64,000 nt of DNA from Lacunisphaera sp. (GTDB taxonomy: Bacteria > Verrucomicrobiota > Verrucomicrobiia > Opitutales > Opitutaceae), in assembly GCA_029945445.1 (NCBI GenBank), contig JAQSCO010000053.1, forward strand, positions 1-64,000, in the 5' to 3' direction. Each line of letters starts with the position of its first letter. Positions within the stretch are counted from its first letter, which is position 1. The notes beneath the pieces are model-generated. The model saw nothing but the letters and a program-made list of their open reading frames with translations, was not told the origin of the DNA and searched no databases. A program made the translations under genes and the position numbers. This document shows, piece after piece, positions 7,139 through 15,643 of this stretch.

Positions 7139-8161
7139 TCAGGCGAGAAGGCCGGCGTAGACGAACCAGCCGTAGGCCAGCGTGAGCATGGCGCCAGCCC
7201 AGCGCGGCAGGCCGCCGGTCACCAGCAGCAGGATCCCGTGCACGGCGACCGCGCCGAGCAGGATGATCAGGCCGGTCTGGAAAAATTCCGTCACGGGCAG
7301 CGGCTTCACCAGCGCGAACAGCCCGAGGCAGAGCGGAATGCAGATGTGGCCGTCGCCGACCTGCGAGGTGTAGACGATATCCGCACGGCGCTTCCAGCCC
7401 CAGTAGAGCGCGAGCACGGCGTTGGGCAGCACCATCAGCCAGCCGGTCAGCCAGCCGAGGTTGGCGCCGCTGACGAAGCCGCCCTTCTGCGCGCTCAGCC
7501 ACGTGACGAGCCAGTCGATGCTCTCATACATGAAGTAGGCGCAGGCGAGCACCACGAGCGCGTCGAGGTAGAACATGACGCCAAACGAAACGCGCGAGCG
7601 GATGTTGTGCTTGAGCACGTCGAACACCTGGAAGCATTGCCAGAAGAGGAAGAGCCCGATGAGCACCAGGCCGTCGGACCGGTCGAGCTTCCCGTCGCGT
7701 CCGAGCACCCACACCGCGCCGGTGAAGAACAGCACGGCCACGAGCGTGAGCAGCAGCGAGAGACGGTTGAGCTGGCCCTCGGTGCCGCCGGCACCTTTGG
7801 CCGGCTTGGCGGGTTTTTTCGCCTTGGCGCCGCCGGTCCCGGCCTTGCCGGGCATTACCTGCAATCCCCAGAAAATCGCCGGCAGGCCGAGCAGCAGCGT
7901 GAGGTTGGTGACGTTGTTGACGAGGCAGTTGGTCAACACCTCCTTCGGCGCTCCGGCGCGCGCGACCATGATGGCCACGAAGATGAGGTTACCGAGGCCC
8001 GAGCAATACGGCATGATGAGCGTGCCGAGCGCCGTGCCCTCGAGCCCATGGTCCAGCATCGCCTCCAACCGCCAGAGCATGAGCAGCGACACACCGAGGA
8101 AGACCGCGAGGTAAGTCAGCGGATCGTTCAGGCTGAGTGAATCGAACAGGTCGGGCAGCAC
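7139..8161 (-). CDS. sodium/calcium exchanger (CaCA)-like membrane protein
   Basis: Integral membrane protein of 340 residues with about ten hydrophobic segments. Two halves carry similar helix-breaking motifs: CSGLGNLIFVAIMVARAG and NCLVNNVTNLTLLLGLPA in the first, and GWLMVLPNAVLALYWGWK with TSQVGDGHICIPLCLGLFAL in the second. These sit where alpha-1 and alpha-2 repeats occur in CaCA cation exchangers. A Lys/Ala/Gly-rich cytoplasmic loop (GTGGAKAKKPAKPAKGAGG) separates the halves. It probably exchanges Na+ or H+ for a divalent cation. The canonical acidic residues are weak, so I treat the family as likely rather than certain. Confidence 0.6.
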   Translation of the reverse strand: MLPDLFDSLSLNDPLTYLAVFLGVSLLMLWRLEAMLDHGLEGTALGTLIMPYCSGLGNLIFVAIMVARAGAPKEVLTNCLVNNVTNLTLLLGLPAIFWGLQVMPGKAGTGGAKAKKPAKPAKGAGGTEGQLNRLSLLLTLVAVLFFTGAVWVLGRDGKLDRSDGLVLIGLFLFWQCFQVFDVLKHNIRSRVSFGVMFYLDALVVLACAYFMYESIDWLVTWLSAQKGGFVSGANLGWLTGWLMVLPNAVLALYWGWKRRADIVYTSQVGDGHICIPLCLGLFALVKPLPVTEFFQTGLIILLGAVAVHGILLLVTGGLPRWAGAMLTLAYGWFVYAGLLA

Positions 8162-8235
8162 GCCTTTGATTGGCGGGAATCAGGGCGCGTGTAAACAGCG
8201 GCGTAGGTGGAGCGCGGCGGCCCGGGGAGCAGTCC

Positions 8236-9627
8236 TCACTGCAGCCGCACGGGCAGGCGCTGCAGGCGGCTGTAGGCCTCGCCGAGGATGGTGCTGGTCT
8301 TCGGCTCGGGAGCGCCTTCGCCGGTCTTGAGCGTGTAGGCCGCGGCAAAGTTGCCGAGCACGGCGCAATAGTCGTTGTTCACCATGAGGCCAATCAGGTC
8401 GCCGGTCTTGCTCAAGACGAGGTCGCCGCGCTTCGGGGCGATCTCGCCGAAGAGCCGCGTGACGATCCGGTTGTCGAGCTTCACGTAGTTCGCGTTCGAC
8501 TGGTCGATGCGAAACGGCGTCTCGCCGTAGCGGCCGTCGTCGGCGCGCACGAGCACGGCGTCGGGGAACTTGAAGGGCTCCTTCGCCAGCTGGTAGATCT
8601 TGGCGCCCATCAGCGCGGCGAGCGAGGCGTCGATCGGGGCGACGACGATGCGCGGGTCGAGCTGGAGGAACTGCAGCTCGGTGAGCGGCGCGTTGAAGGT
8701 GCCGCGCACGAGCCGGCCCGTGACCTGGTCGTAGTCGGTCGGCACCTCGCTGAGCGCGAACGGCGTGTCGCTCATGTGCATGAGCGCGTAGACGCGGTCA
8801 CCGTCGCTCACCAGGATGGTCTGCGCGTCCTTGTCCTTGACCGTGGGGCTGAACAGGCCGGGGCGGCGGGCGGTGAGCTTGGTCTGCACGCGGTTGGCGA
8901 GGAACTCGGTGAAGATGAGGTTGGGGTTGATCGGGCGGTTGTCGCGGATCTCCCGGCTGAGCTCGCCGGATTTCTGCGCGAGCTGGCCGACGCCCTGCGT
9001 GAGCTGGGTCGTCTGTTCCTGCACCTTGACGCGCTCGAGGCGCTCGACCTCGACCTGCTGCTTGGCCTCGGTGAGGTTCTGGGCGATGAGCTGCTTTTCC
9101 TGCTCGGCGACGCGCACGGCGACGTTGAGGTTCTCGATGCGCTGGCGCGCCTCGGTGTTCATGCGCTCCATGCGGGCGAGCTCGGCCTTCTGGCGCTCGG
9201 CCTCGGCCTTCCGCTCCTCGAGCTCGCGCTGCATCTTGGCGAGCTGCTCCTTGGACATGAAGGCCTCCTGCGCGGAGGCGGTGTAGCGCGACTCCAGCTC
9301 CTTGGCGCTGGACTGCGTGGCGGCGAGGGCGTTCTCGACCTGCGCCTTCTGGGTGGCGAGCGCGGCGACATTCTTCTCGCGCTCGGCGAGCGAGCCCTGG
9401 GTGGAGGCCAGCTGGGCGGCGAGCTGCGCGCGCGAGGCCTTCTCGTCCTCGAGGGAGATCTTCATGAGCTCGACCATGTCGGCGTTGACCGCGGGCGCGT
9501 TGGCGGCGGAGCGCGGCGCGGCGGTCTCGAGCTGGGTGTGCGTCGGCTCGGCCTTCTCCCAGCGCGTGAGCGCGAGCAGGTTGAGCAACATGAAGTCGCA
9601 CATGATCAATAGGAGCGTCTTGTTCAT
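8236..9627 (-). CDS. TM-anchored coiled-coil protein, ExbD/MotB-like topology
   Basis: Protein of 463 residues. A single N-terminal transmembrane helix (residues 4-23) carries an Asp at residue 11 (IMCDFMLLNLLAL), as in ExbD, TolR and MotB. A coiled coil of about 200 residues follows, rich in Glu, Ala, Gln and Arg (SQAELARMERMNTEARQ-type heptads). The globular C-terminal region (DGRYGETPFRIDQ..., KRGDLVLSKTGDLIGLMVNND) is unrecognised. It lies 10 bases downstream of the multi-pass gene at 9638-11308 and is surely cotranscribed with it. Together they look like an ion-driven stator unit, an inference from topology. The periplasmic coiled coil is much longer than in ExbD. Confidence 0.7.
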   Translation of the reverse strand: MNKTLLLIMCDFMLLNLLALTRWEKAEPTHTQLETAAPRSAANAPAVNADMVELMKISLEDEKASRAQLAAQLASTQGSLAEREKNVAALATQKAQVENALAATQSSAKELESRYTASAQEAFMSKEQLAKMQRELEERKAEAERQKAELARMERMNTEARQRIENLNVAVRVAEQEKQLIAQNLTEAKQQVEVERLERVKVQEQTTQLTQGVGQLAQKSGELSREIRDNRPINPNLIFTEFLANRVQTKLTARRPGLFSPTVKDKDAQTILVSDGDRVYALMHMSDTPFALSEVPTDYDQVTGRLVRGTFNAPLTELQFLQLDPRIVVAPIDASLAALMGAKIYQLAKEPFKFPDAVLVRADDGRYGETPFRIDQSNANYVKLDNRIVTRLFGEIAPKRGDLVLSKTGDLIGLMVNNDYCAVLGNFAAAYTLKTGEGAPEPKTSTILGEAYSRLQRLPVRLQ

Positions 9628-9637
9628 GACGGCGGGG

Positions 9638-11308
9638 TCAGGCGGTGCCGGTGGCCTGCTGGACCTCGATGATGAGCTGGCGCTTGTAGGGGCGGACGTG
9701 GCGGATCTTCACCAGGGCGACGCAGACGATGCCGAAGAGGTTGGACGAGTAGGCCGCGAGCAGGTTGGCGTCGATGAAGTGGAGCACCTGGAGCACGAGG
9801 GCGGTGGCGGTGCCGGCGATGCCGATGTAGAGGCCGCCGTCAAAGAGGTTCTCCTCGTTCTCCATGAGGCGGAGCCGGACGGCCGCCGGCATGGACGAGC
9901 GGGCGATCTCGGAGATCTTCAGGAGGCAGACGACATACATGCCGACCTGAATGGCGGCGAAGATGGTGATCGTGAGGATGGTGGTGATGTCCATGTTGTT
10001 GGTGGTGGTTGAAGCGGTGGCGGCCGGCGCCGCGAGGGCGCCGATGACGGGAATGGTGAGCTTGATCTTGTAGTCGGACGTCGGGGCGGCGTTGAGCAGG
10101 AACGGCTCAGAGAAGACAAAGAAGATGAACGTGAGGATGGCGGCGATGAGCCCGCTGCCCATGCGCGGGAACGCGCCGCGCAGCGTCGACTCGACCGAGC
10201 GGAAGAGCCGCAGGTCCAGCGAGCGCAGCAGGAGGAAGATGCCACCGAGGAACGCCGCATACTTGAAGAGCAAGGCCAGCTCGGGATGCCGCAGGGCGAA
10301 CGACGCGCCGACCTCGAACTCCGGCCCGGCGCCCCGGGTGACCGGCACCTGTCGCAGGACGAGCTGCTCGACCGCCCCCGCGCCGTAGGAGAGCGCCAGC
10401 TTGAGGCTGTCCGCGCCCGGCCGGCCGAAGGCGATGAGGTAGTGCGCCACGCTGTCGGCGGACTTCGTCATCAGCGCCGAGGTGTAGATGACCGGCAGGT
10501 GCTCGGGCGCCACGCGTGTGAGGTGCGCGAACTGCCCGACCGTGCCGAGGCTGCCGGCCGTGCGCAGCAGCTCGGAGAGCTGGATCCAGTTGAGGCGCTG
10601 CCCGAGCGTGAGGATATCGAGGTAAAAGTCCTCCAGTTCGCCCATCTGCCCCGATTGCACGGCATTCTCGGCCAGCAGGCGCACATCGCGCTGCAGCGAG
10701 GCCGACAGGTGCTCGGTCTGCCACAGGTAGGCCGTGAGCAGGATGACCGCCTCGAGCGGCTGGCCGCCGGGCCGGTTCGCCGGCACGAAGCGCTGCGTGG
10801 TGGCCAGCTCGCCCGTCTTGAGCAGGGTCTGGACGGCGGGCAGGCGGGAGACCGCGAGGTAGCGGCGGAGGTTGTCGCGCGCCTGCTGGGTGACCATGAA
10901 CCGAAGCACCGGCTGGGAGTCGGCGGACGAGGCGGCGGTGCGGCCCACCAGCAACGGCTCGAGGGCGACGTCCCAGCCGCCCCACGGCATCATGTCGCGG
11001 TGCTTGGCGGCGAAGGATTCGAAGATCACGCTGAGGGCGCTGGCGCCGGTATCGCCGGTCTGGCGCGCGGCCTCGAGCACGAGGGCGGCGGGGCCGGGCT
11101 TGTCGAGATCGAGCAGGTTGCGCCCGAAGCCCGCCACGGTGGGCGTGTCGCGGCCGGCCTCGCGCAGCAGCGCGGGGTTGAGGGACTTGACGTTGACCGG
11201 CAGCAGCCACGCCACCGCCAGCAGGCCAAGCCCGAGCAGCAACCAGGCCTGCCAGAGGCCGGAGCGGGCGCCGGGGACGTCGGCGGAAGCGGACATGGGT
11301 GATGGCAT
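9638..11308 (-). CDS. multi-pass membrane protein, ExbB/MotA-like C-terminus
   Basis: Protein of about 556 residues. An N-terminal membrane helix is followed by a soluble region of about 280 residues rich in helical hairpins, then five or more C-terminal membrane segments. The last three (FAAIQVGMYVVCLL; GIAGTATALVLQVLHFID; AYSSNLFGIVCVALVKI) have the order and Gly/Thr/Ser content of ExbB/TolQ helices, with a cytoplasmic loop after the first. The start could be the ATG at 11308 or at 11296. It is divergent from def and precedes the coiled-coil gene by 10 bases. I do not recognise a named family. The stator reading is inferred. Confidence 0.7.
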   Translation of the reverse strand: MPSPMSASADVPGARSGLWQAWLLLGLGLLAVAWLLPVNVKSLNPALLREAGRDTPTVAGFGRNLLDLDKPGPAALVLEAARQTGDTGASALSVIFESFAAKHRDMMPWGGWDVALEPLLVGRTAASSADSQPVLRFMVTQQARDNLRRYLAVSRLPAVQTLLKTGELATTQRFVPANRPGGQPLEAVILLTAYLWQTEHLSASLQRDVRLLAENAVQSGQMGELEDFYLDILTLGQRLNWIQLSELLRTAGSLGTVGQFAHLTRVAPEHLPVIYTSALMTKSADSVAHYLIAFGRPGADSLKLALSYGAGAVEQLVLRQVPVTRGAGPEFEVGASFALRHPELALLFKYAAFLGGIFLLLRSLDLRLFRSVESTLRGAFPRMGSGLIAAILTFIFFVFSEPFLLNAAPTSDYKIKLTIPVIGALAAPAATASTTTNNMDITTILTITIFAAIQVGMYVVCLLKISEIARSSMPAAVRLRLMENEENLFDGGLYIGIAGTATALVLQVLHFIDANLLAAYSSNLFGIVCVALVKIRHVRPYKRQLIIEVQQATGTA

Positions 11309-11385
11309 AACAGTTTGGTCGGCGGAAACAAATGTATTTGCCGCCGCGTTGCGCGGGCAAATAGCCTGCACACCCAACCAGACCG

Positions 11386-11955
11386 ATGCCCCAGAAGATT
11401 GTTCACTTTAACGACCCGATTCTGCGCAAAAAAGGCGCGCCCGTCACGGCGTTCAACGCCGCGCTGAAAAAGCTCGCTGCGGAAATGATCGCGACCATGC
11501 ACGAGGCCGAGGGCATCGGGCTGGCCGCGCAGCAGATCGGCCACGCCCTTCAGCTGTGCGTGATCGACCTGCGGCCGTCGGAGGCCAAGTTCGACTGGGT
11601 CTACGACGGCGCCCACCTGCCGCTGGACCTCTTCATGCCCCTGACCCTCGTGAACCCCGAGATGGCCATCGTGCCGGAGCCCGAGACGGTCTACGAGGAG
11701 GGCTGCCTGTCGTTCCCGCAGATCCGGGGCGACGTTGTGCGGCCGGATGTCATCACCGTGAAATTCAAGGACGTCACCGGCCACGCGCACGTCCTCCAAT
11801 GCGACGGCCTGCTCTCGCGCTGCGTGCAGCACGAGGTCGACCACCTCAACGGCGTCCTGTTCATTGACCACATGGAAAAGGACGTGCTGGCCCTGATCGA
11901 GCCGGAGCTGAAGGCGCTCAAGAAACAGACCCGCGAGGCGGCCAAGAAAACCTGA
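11386..11955 (+). CDS. def: peptide deformylase
   Basis: Protein of 189 residues that removes the formyl group from N-terminal Met of nascent proteins. All three family motifs are present: GIGLAAQQIG (about 42-51), EEGCLSFP with the metal-ligand Cys (about 104-111), and QHEVDHLNG with the two His ligands and catalytic Glu (about 144-152). Length and motifs are those of a functional cytoplasmic enzyme. The cobalamin adenosyltransferase gene follows after a single base, so the two are translationally close. The usual partner fmt is not seen here. Confidence 0.96.
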   Translation: MPQKIVHFNDPILRKKGAPVTAFNAALKKLAAEMIATMHEAEGIGLAAQQIGHALQLCVIDLRPSEAKFDWVYDGAHLPLDLFMPLTLVNPEMAIVPEPETVYEEGCLSFPQIRGDVVRPDVITVKFKDVTGHAHVLQCDGLLSRCVQHEVDHLNGVLFIDHMEKDVLALIEPELKALKKQTREAAKKT

Positions 11956-11956
11956 C

Positions 11957-12511
11957 ATGCCCGCCGACCCGAAGTCCCCGGCCCGCTCCATCGCCACCCG
12001 CACGGGCGATGACGGCACCACTGCCCTGCTCTACGGCCAGCGCGTGCCGAAGAATCATCCGCAGGTCGAGGCCGTCGGCGCGCTCGACGAGCTGAACGCC
12101 GCGCTCGGCTTCGCCAAGGCCACGCGCCCGGCCGGCGCCGACGCCGCCGAGCTCGAGCGCATCCAGCACGAGCTCGTCGCCCTGATGGGCGAGGTCGGCT
12201 GCGCCGAGGCCGACGCGACGCGCTATGCAGATTCCAAGTTTGCCAAGCTCGGCGATCCCGCCCTCGCCCGCATCGACACCGCCGTGGCGGCCGTGGAGGC
12301 GCGCCAGCCGAAGTTCGACGGCTGGGCCACGCCCGGCGCCAACCTGCACGCCGCCGCGCTCGATCTCGCCCGCACCGCGGCCCGCCGGGCCGAGCGGCAG
12401 CTGGTCGGGCTCAAGGCCCACGGCAAGACGATCCGCCCGCTGCTCTTGCAATACGTCAACCGCGTCTCCGACCTGCTGTGGCTGATGGCGCGGGAAGCGG
12501 AGAACACTTAG
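11957..12511 (+). CDS. PduO-type corrinoid adenosyltransferase
   Basis: Protein of 184 residues that transfers adenosyl from ATP to cob(I)alamin or cob(I)yrinic acid diamide. The N-terminal TRTGDDGTTALLYG is the ATP-binding motif. The helical bundle carries VEAVGALDELNAALG, the C-terminal RTAARRAERQL holds the conserved Arg, and LQYVNRVSDLLWLMAR closes the family signature. It is one base after def and followed by a DUF6580-type membrane gene. With metH and btuB in the same window it supports active use of salvaged cobalamin. Its TAG stop codon lies inside the left arm of a palindromic repeat at 12508. Confidence 0.93.
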   Translation: MPADPKSPARSIATRTGDDGTTALLYGQRVPKNHPQVEAVGALDELNAALGFAKATRPAGADAAELERIQHELVALMGEVGCAEADATRYADSKFAKLGDPALARIDTAVAAVEARQPKFDGWATPGANLHAAALDLARTAARRAERQLVGLKAHGKTIRPLLLQYVNRVSDLLWLMAREAENT

Positions 12512-12587
12512 ACAGCATTAACAAAATTGACGGAATTGTGCTGAGCGTATCTTAAAAACTTCTGTGCATTCTGTTAATTCTGTCTAA
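12508..12587. repeat. TTAGACAG-ATTAACA inverted repeat
   Basis: Imperfect inverted repeat with arms ttagacagcattaacaaaat and, read inward from the right end, ttagacagaattaacagaat. It is AT-rich against the local background. The left arm overlaps the stop codon of the adenosyltransferase gene, and the right arm ends 11 bases before the next start codon. Confidence 0.7.
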
Positions 12588-12597
12588 AGCCATAGCC

Positions 12598-13215
12598 ATG
12601 CCCGTTGCCCTGCTCCTCATCATCCTCGCCACGCTCTACCGGCTGCTGCCGACCGTGGACCTGGGGCTGTCGAACATCTCGCCCGTCATGGCGATCGCGT
12701 TCTGTGGCGCGGTGTATTTCCGCGACAAGCGCCTGTGGGCCGTGCCGTTCATCGCGGTGGCGCTGTCGGATTTCTACATCAACTGGTTTTACGCGAAGGA
12801 ATACGGCTACACCTGGCCCGCCAGTGGCACCATCGCGCGCACCGCGTGCTTCGGCGTGGCGCTCCTGATCGGCGCGTGGGTGGCGAAGCGCAAGTCCTGG
12901 CTCAACCTGCTCAGCGGCGGCCTGCTCGGCGCGATCATCTTCTATCTCGTGACCAACACGCAGTCGTGGGCCAGCGATCCGTTCTACGCCAAGACGCTCG
13001 CCGGCTGGTGGCAGGCCCTGACGGTCGGGCACCCGGAGTATCCGCCGACGATCTTCTTTTTCCGCAACACGCTCTTCGGCGACCTGATGTTCACCGGGCT
13101 GTTCGCCGGCCTCATGGAGTGGATCGCCCACCGCAAGGGCGAGCCCAGTCTGCTCGACGGCGCGGAGGATGAAGAGCCCGAGGAAAAGCCGGCCGAGGTC
13201 AAGGTCGAGGAGTGA
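12598..13215 (+). CDS. DUF6580-type integral membrane protein, putative transporter
   Basis: Membrane protein of 205 residues with five or six hydrophobic segments and an acidic C-terminal tail (EDEEPEEKPAEVKVEE). It opens with a helix ending in RLLPTVDLGLSNISPVMAIAFCGAVYF and contains DKRLWAVPFIAVALSDFYIN and FFRNTLFGDLMFTGLF. These features match the small membrane family I know as DUF6580, often described as a putative transport protein. The shape resembles S components of ECF vitamin transporters. Its place directly after a cobalamin adenosyltransferase suggests a corrinoid or cobalt role, but that is guilt by association only. Confidence 0.65.
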   Translation: MPVALLLIILATLYRLLPTVDLGLSNISPVMAIAFCGAVYFRDKRLWAVPFIAVALSDFYINWFYAKEYGYTWPASGTIARTACFGVALLIGAWVAKRKSWLNLLSGGLLGAIIFYLVTNTQSWASDPFYAKTLAGWWQALTVGHPEYPPTIFFFRNTLFGDLMFTGLFAGLMEWIAHRKGEPSLLDGAEDEEPEEKPAEVKVEE

Positions 13216-13228
13216 GGCGGATTTCTTT

Positions 13229-13278
13229 GGAGGGCCCAGCTCCCGCTGGGCCGCGGCTCAGCAGGAGCTGAGCCCTCC
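13229..13278. repeat. double-hairpin repeat, GGAGGGC...GCCCTCC type
   Basis: GGAGGGCCCAGC-tccc-GCTGGGCC is followed by GGCTCAGC-agga-GCTGAGCCCTCC, with outer GGAGG/CCTCC ends. It has the same plan as 1819-1866 and the two copies inside metH. It lies between convergent genes and may double as a bidirectional terminator stem, though there is no T tract. Confidence 0.8.
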
Positions 13279-13303
13279 AGCCGCGGGGATCAGCGATTCC
13301 ACC

Positions 13304-15643
13304 CTACTTCGACTTCATCACCCACACGCCTTCCCATTTGCCCTCGGGCGGGTGCGCCTTGAGGTATTCGCAGCGCTCGATGTAGGTCGTGCTGAGCTTG
13401 TCGCCCGGGTGCAGCGCGAGCGCCTCGTGGAACTGCTTGATCGCGCGGTCGAACTCGCCCTTGCGGTAGTAGCCGAGGCCGCCGCGGAACTGGTTGATGA
13501 CCTCCGGCATGTTCGGGAAGGTCTCCTCGGTGTGGAAATCCAGCACCTCGTAGACGCCGATGGGCTCGGTCTTGCCCTTCACGATGACCTTGTCGATCTC
13601 GCGCATGCGGTAGGTGCCCTTCAATTTCCGGTAGGTGAACTCGGAGCAGAGGATCTGCGCGGAGTATTCCTTGCACGCGCTCTCGAGCCGCGAGGCGAGG
13701 TTCACGCCGTCGCCGATGACCGTGTAATCCATGCGCTTTGGCGAGCCGATGTTGCCGGAGACGACGGTGTCAGTGTTGAGGCCGACGCCCATGAGCACGG
13801 GCTTCTGGCCGCGGGCCTGGCGGCGCTGGTTGAGGGCGCGCAGCTCGGTGATCATCTTGATCGCGGCGCGCATCCCGCGGTCCGGATCGTCGCCGTGCGC
13901 CACCGGGATGCCGAACTCGGCCATGATCGCGTCGCCGATGAACTTGTCGAGCATGCCGCCCTCGTCGGTGATGCACTGCACCATCAGCGTGAAATACTCG
14001 TTGAGCAGCGCGACCGTGCCCTGCGCGCCGAGCTCCTCGGTGAGCGTGGTGAACGAGCGGATGTCGGAGAACAACATCGTGGCCTCGACGCTCGCGCCGC
14101 CCAGCGCCTCGCCGCCGGCCGCGAGCAGCTGGTCCGCGAGGCCGGGGTCCATGTAGCGCGCCATGGTGGACTTCATGCGTTTTTCCGAGGAGATGTCCTC
14201 GAGCATGAACATCGAGCCGAGCCGCTTGCCCTTGAGGCTGATGAGCGGCTGGAGGGTGAAGTTGACGTTCACCTTCTCGCCGCGCACCTCGAGGGTGGCG
14301 TCCATCAGCGTGTCGGATTTCGCGCCGGCGGCATCGAGGGCCTTCAGCCGGTCGAGGATCCAGGCGTTGGCGCCGGTGAAGAACTCGGCGACCGGCTGGC
14401 CGATCACCTCGCCCTCGCGCGCCTTGAAGATCCGGTAGCCGGCGGCGTTGCAGGTGAGGATGCGCCCGTCCTCGCCGAGCGTGATGACGCCGCTCGACAT
14501 GCTCTCAAGCACGGACTGGTTGTAGTTCCGCATGTTCTGCACGTCGTCGAAGAGCTTGGCGTTCTCGAGCGCGATGGAGACCTGGGCGGTGAAGGCCTTG
14601 AGGCGCGCCTCGTCCTCGGCGGTGAACGGGCCGCCGCGCTTGTTGAGGGCCTGGGTGACGCCGATGCACTTGCCGTTCTTGTTCACGACCGGCACGCAGA
14701 GGATGGAGCGGGTGAAATAGCCGGTCCGCTTGTCGAACGCCGGGTTGAAGCGCAGGTCGGCGTAGGCGTGCGGGATGTTGATGGTCTTGGCCGACTGGAA
14801 GACGGCGCCGGCGATGCCCGCGGTGTTGGGCAGCTTGATCTGCACGGCGTTGAGGCCCTCGCCCACCTCGGACCAGAGCTCGTTGGTCTTCTCGTTGCTG
14901 AGAAAGAGCGTGGAGCGGTCGGCCTTGAGCATGCGCGTGGCCTCGCTCATGACGCGGCGCAGCAGCACCGAGAGGTCGAGCGAGCTGGTGATGTCGGCGA
15001 CGAGGTCGAGGAATTCCATCTCCTGCTGCCGCGTCTTCTTCATGCCCTCGATGAACTGCGAGCTCTGCAGGGCGACGGAGGCCTGCGTGGCCATCGCCTC
15101 GAGCAGGTCGAGGTCCATCGGGTTGAAGCGGCCCTCGCGCTTGTTCAGCGTCTGCACGACGCCGATGATCTCGCCCCGCGCGGTCTTGATCGGCGCGCAG
15201 AGGATGGAGTTGGTGATGAAGCCGGTCTTGCGGTCGATGTCGTCGTTGAAGCGCTGGTCCTGGTAGGGATCGTGGATGATCAGACCCTCGCCGGTCGTGA
15301 ACACATGGCCGGCGATGCCGGTGTTGTTCAGCAGGCGGATCTCGCGGTTGAAGGTCCCTTGCGCGGTGCGGGAAAAAAGCTCGCCCGTGACCGCGTCGTT
15401 CAGGAACAGGGTGCCGCGCTCGGCGTTGGTCTCGTTGGCGATCACCTCGACGAGGGTGGCGAGCAGGTCGTCGAGGCTGTCGATCATGGCCACGCGCTGC
15501 GAAAGCTTGATGAGCATCTCGGTGCGCCGCAGGCGGGCGCGGAGTTCGGCGATGTTCTCGCGCGGCGCGGCGGCGGCGGCCGGCCTCCCGGGGGGCTTGG
15601 AGGCGGATTTCGCCGCGACTTTGGCTCTGGTCTTACCGGCCAT
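13304..15643 (-). CDS. GAF-GAF-PAS class III adenylate cyclase with TPR-like tail
   Basis: Soluble protein of 779 residues. After a Lys/Ala-rich N-terminus come GAF 1 (about 40-190, with AERGTLFLND), GAF 2 (about 215-375, with ADRSTLFLSN), a PAS domain (about 385-500) and a class III cyclase domain (about 525-700). A short TPR-like tail (YYRKGEFDRAIKQFHEALALHPGD) ends the protein. The catalytic set is complete: FSDIRSFT and FIGDAIMAEFG give the two metal Asp, DKFIGD gives the adenine-selecting Lys, and TVIGDGVNLASRLE gives the Asp, Asn and Arg. It should make cAMP under control of ligands bound by the GAF/PAS domains. Its ATG overlaps the upstream coiled-coil gene by 11 bases, implying translational coupling. 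A cAMP-type effector is encoded at 58776. Confidence 0.9.
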   Translation of the reverse strand: MAGKTRAKVAAKSASKPPGRPAAAAAPRENIAELRARLRRTEMLIKLSQRVAMIDSLDDLLATLVEVIANETNAERGTLFLNDAVTGELFSRTAQGTFNREIRLLNNTGIAGHVFTTGEGLIIHDPYQDQRFNDDIDRKTGFITNSILCAPIKTARGEIIGVVQTLNKREGRFNPMDLDLLEAMATQASVALQSSQFIEGMKKTRQQEMEFLDLVADITSSLDLSVLLRRVMSEATRMLKADRSTLFLSNEKTNELWSEVGEGLNAVQIKLPNTAGIAGAVFQSAKTINIPHAYADLRFNPAFDKRTGYFTRSILCVPVVNKNGKCIGVTQALNKRGGPFTAEDEARLKAFTAQVSIALENAKLFDDVQNMRNYNQSVLESMSSGVITLGEDGRILTCNAAGYRIFKAREGEVIGQPVAEFFTGANAWILDRLKALDAAGAKSDTLMDATLEVRGEKVNVNFTLQPLISLKGKRLGSMFMLEDISSEKRMKSTMARYMDPGLADQLLAAGGEALGGASVEATMLFSDIRSFTTLTEELGAQGTVALLNEYFTLMVQCITDEGGMLDKFIGDAIMAEFGIPVAHGDDPDRGMRAAIKMITELRALNQRRQARGQKPVLMGVGLNTDTVVSGNIGSPKRMDYTVIGDGVNLASRLESACKEYSAQILCSEFTYRKLKGTYRMREIDKVIVKGKTEPIGVYEVLDFHTEETFPNMPEVINQFRGGLGYYRKGEFDRAIKQFHEALALHPGDKLSTTYIERCEYLKAHPPEGKWEGVWVMKSK

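Noticed and set aside
8236-11308. Zorya-type (ZorAB) defence operon
   Set aside because: No ZorC/D/E-like genes follow, and MotA/MotB homology is only topological.
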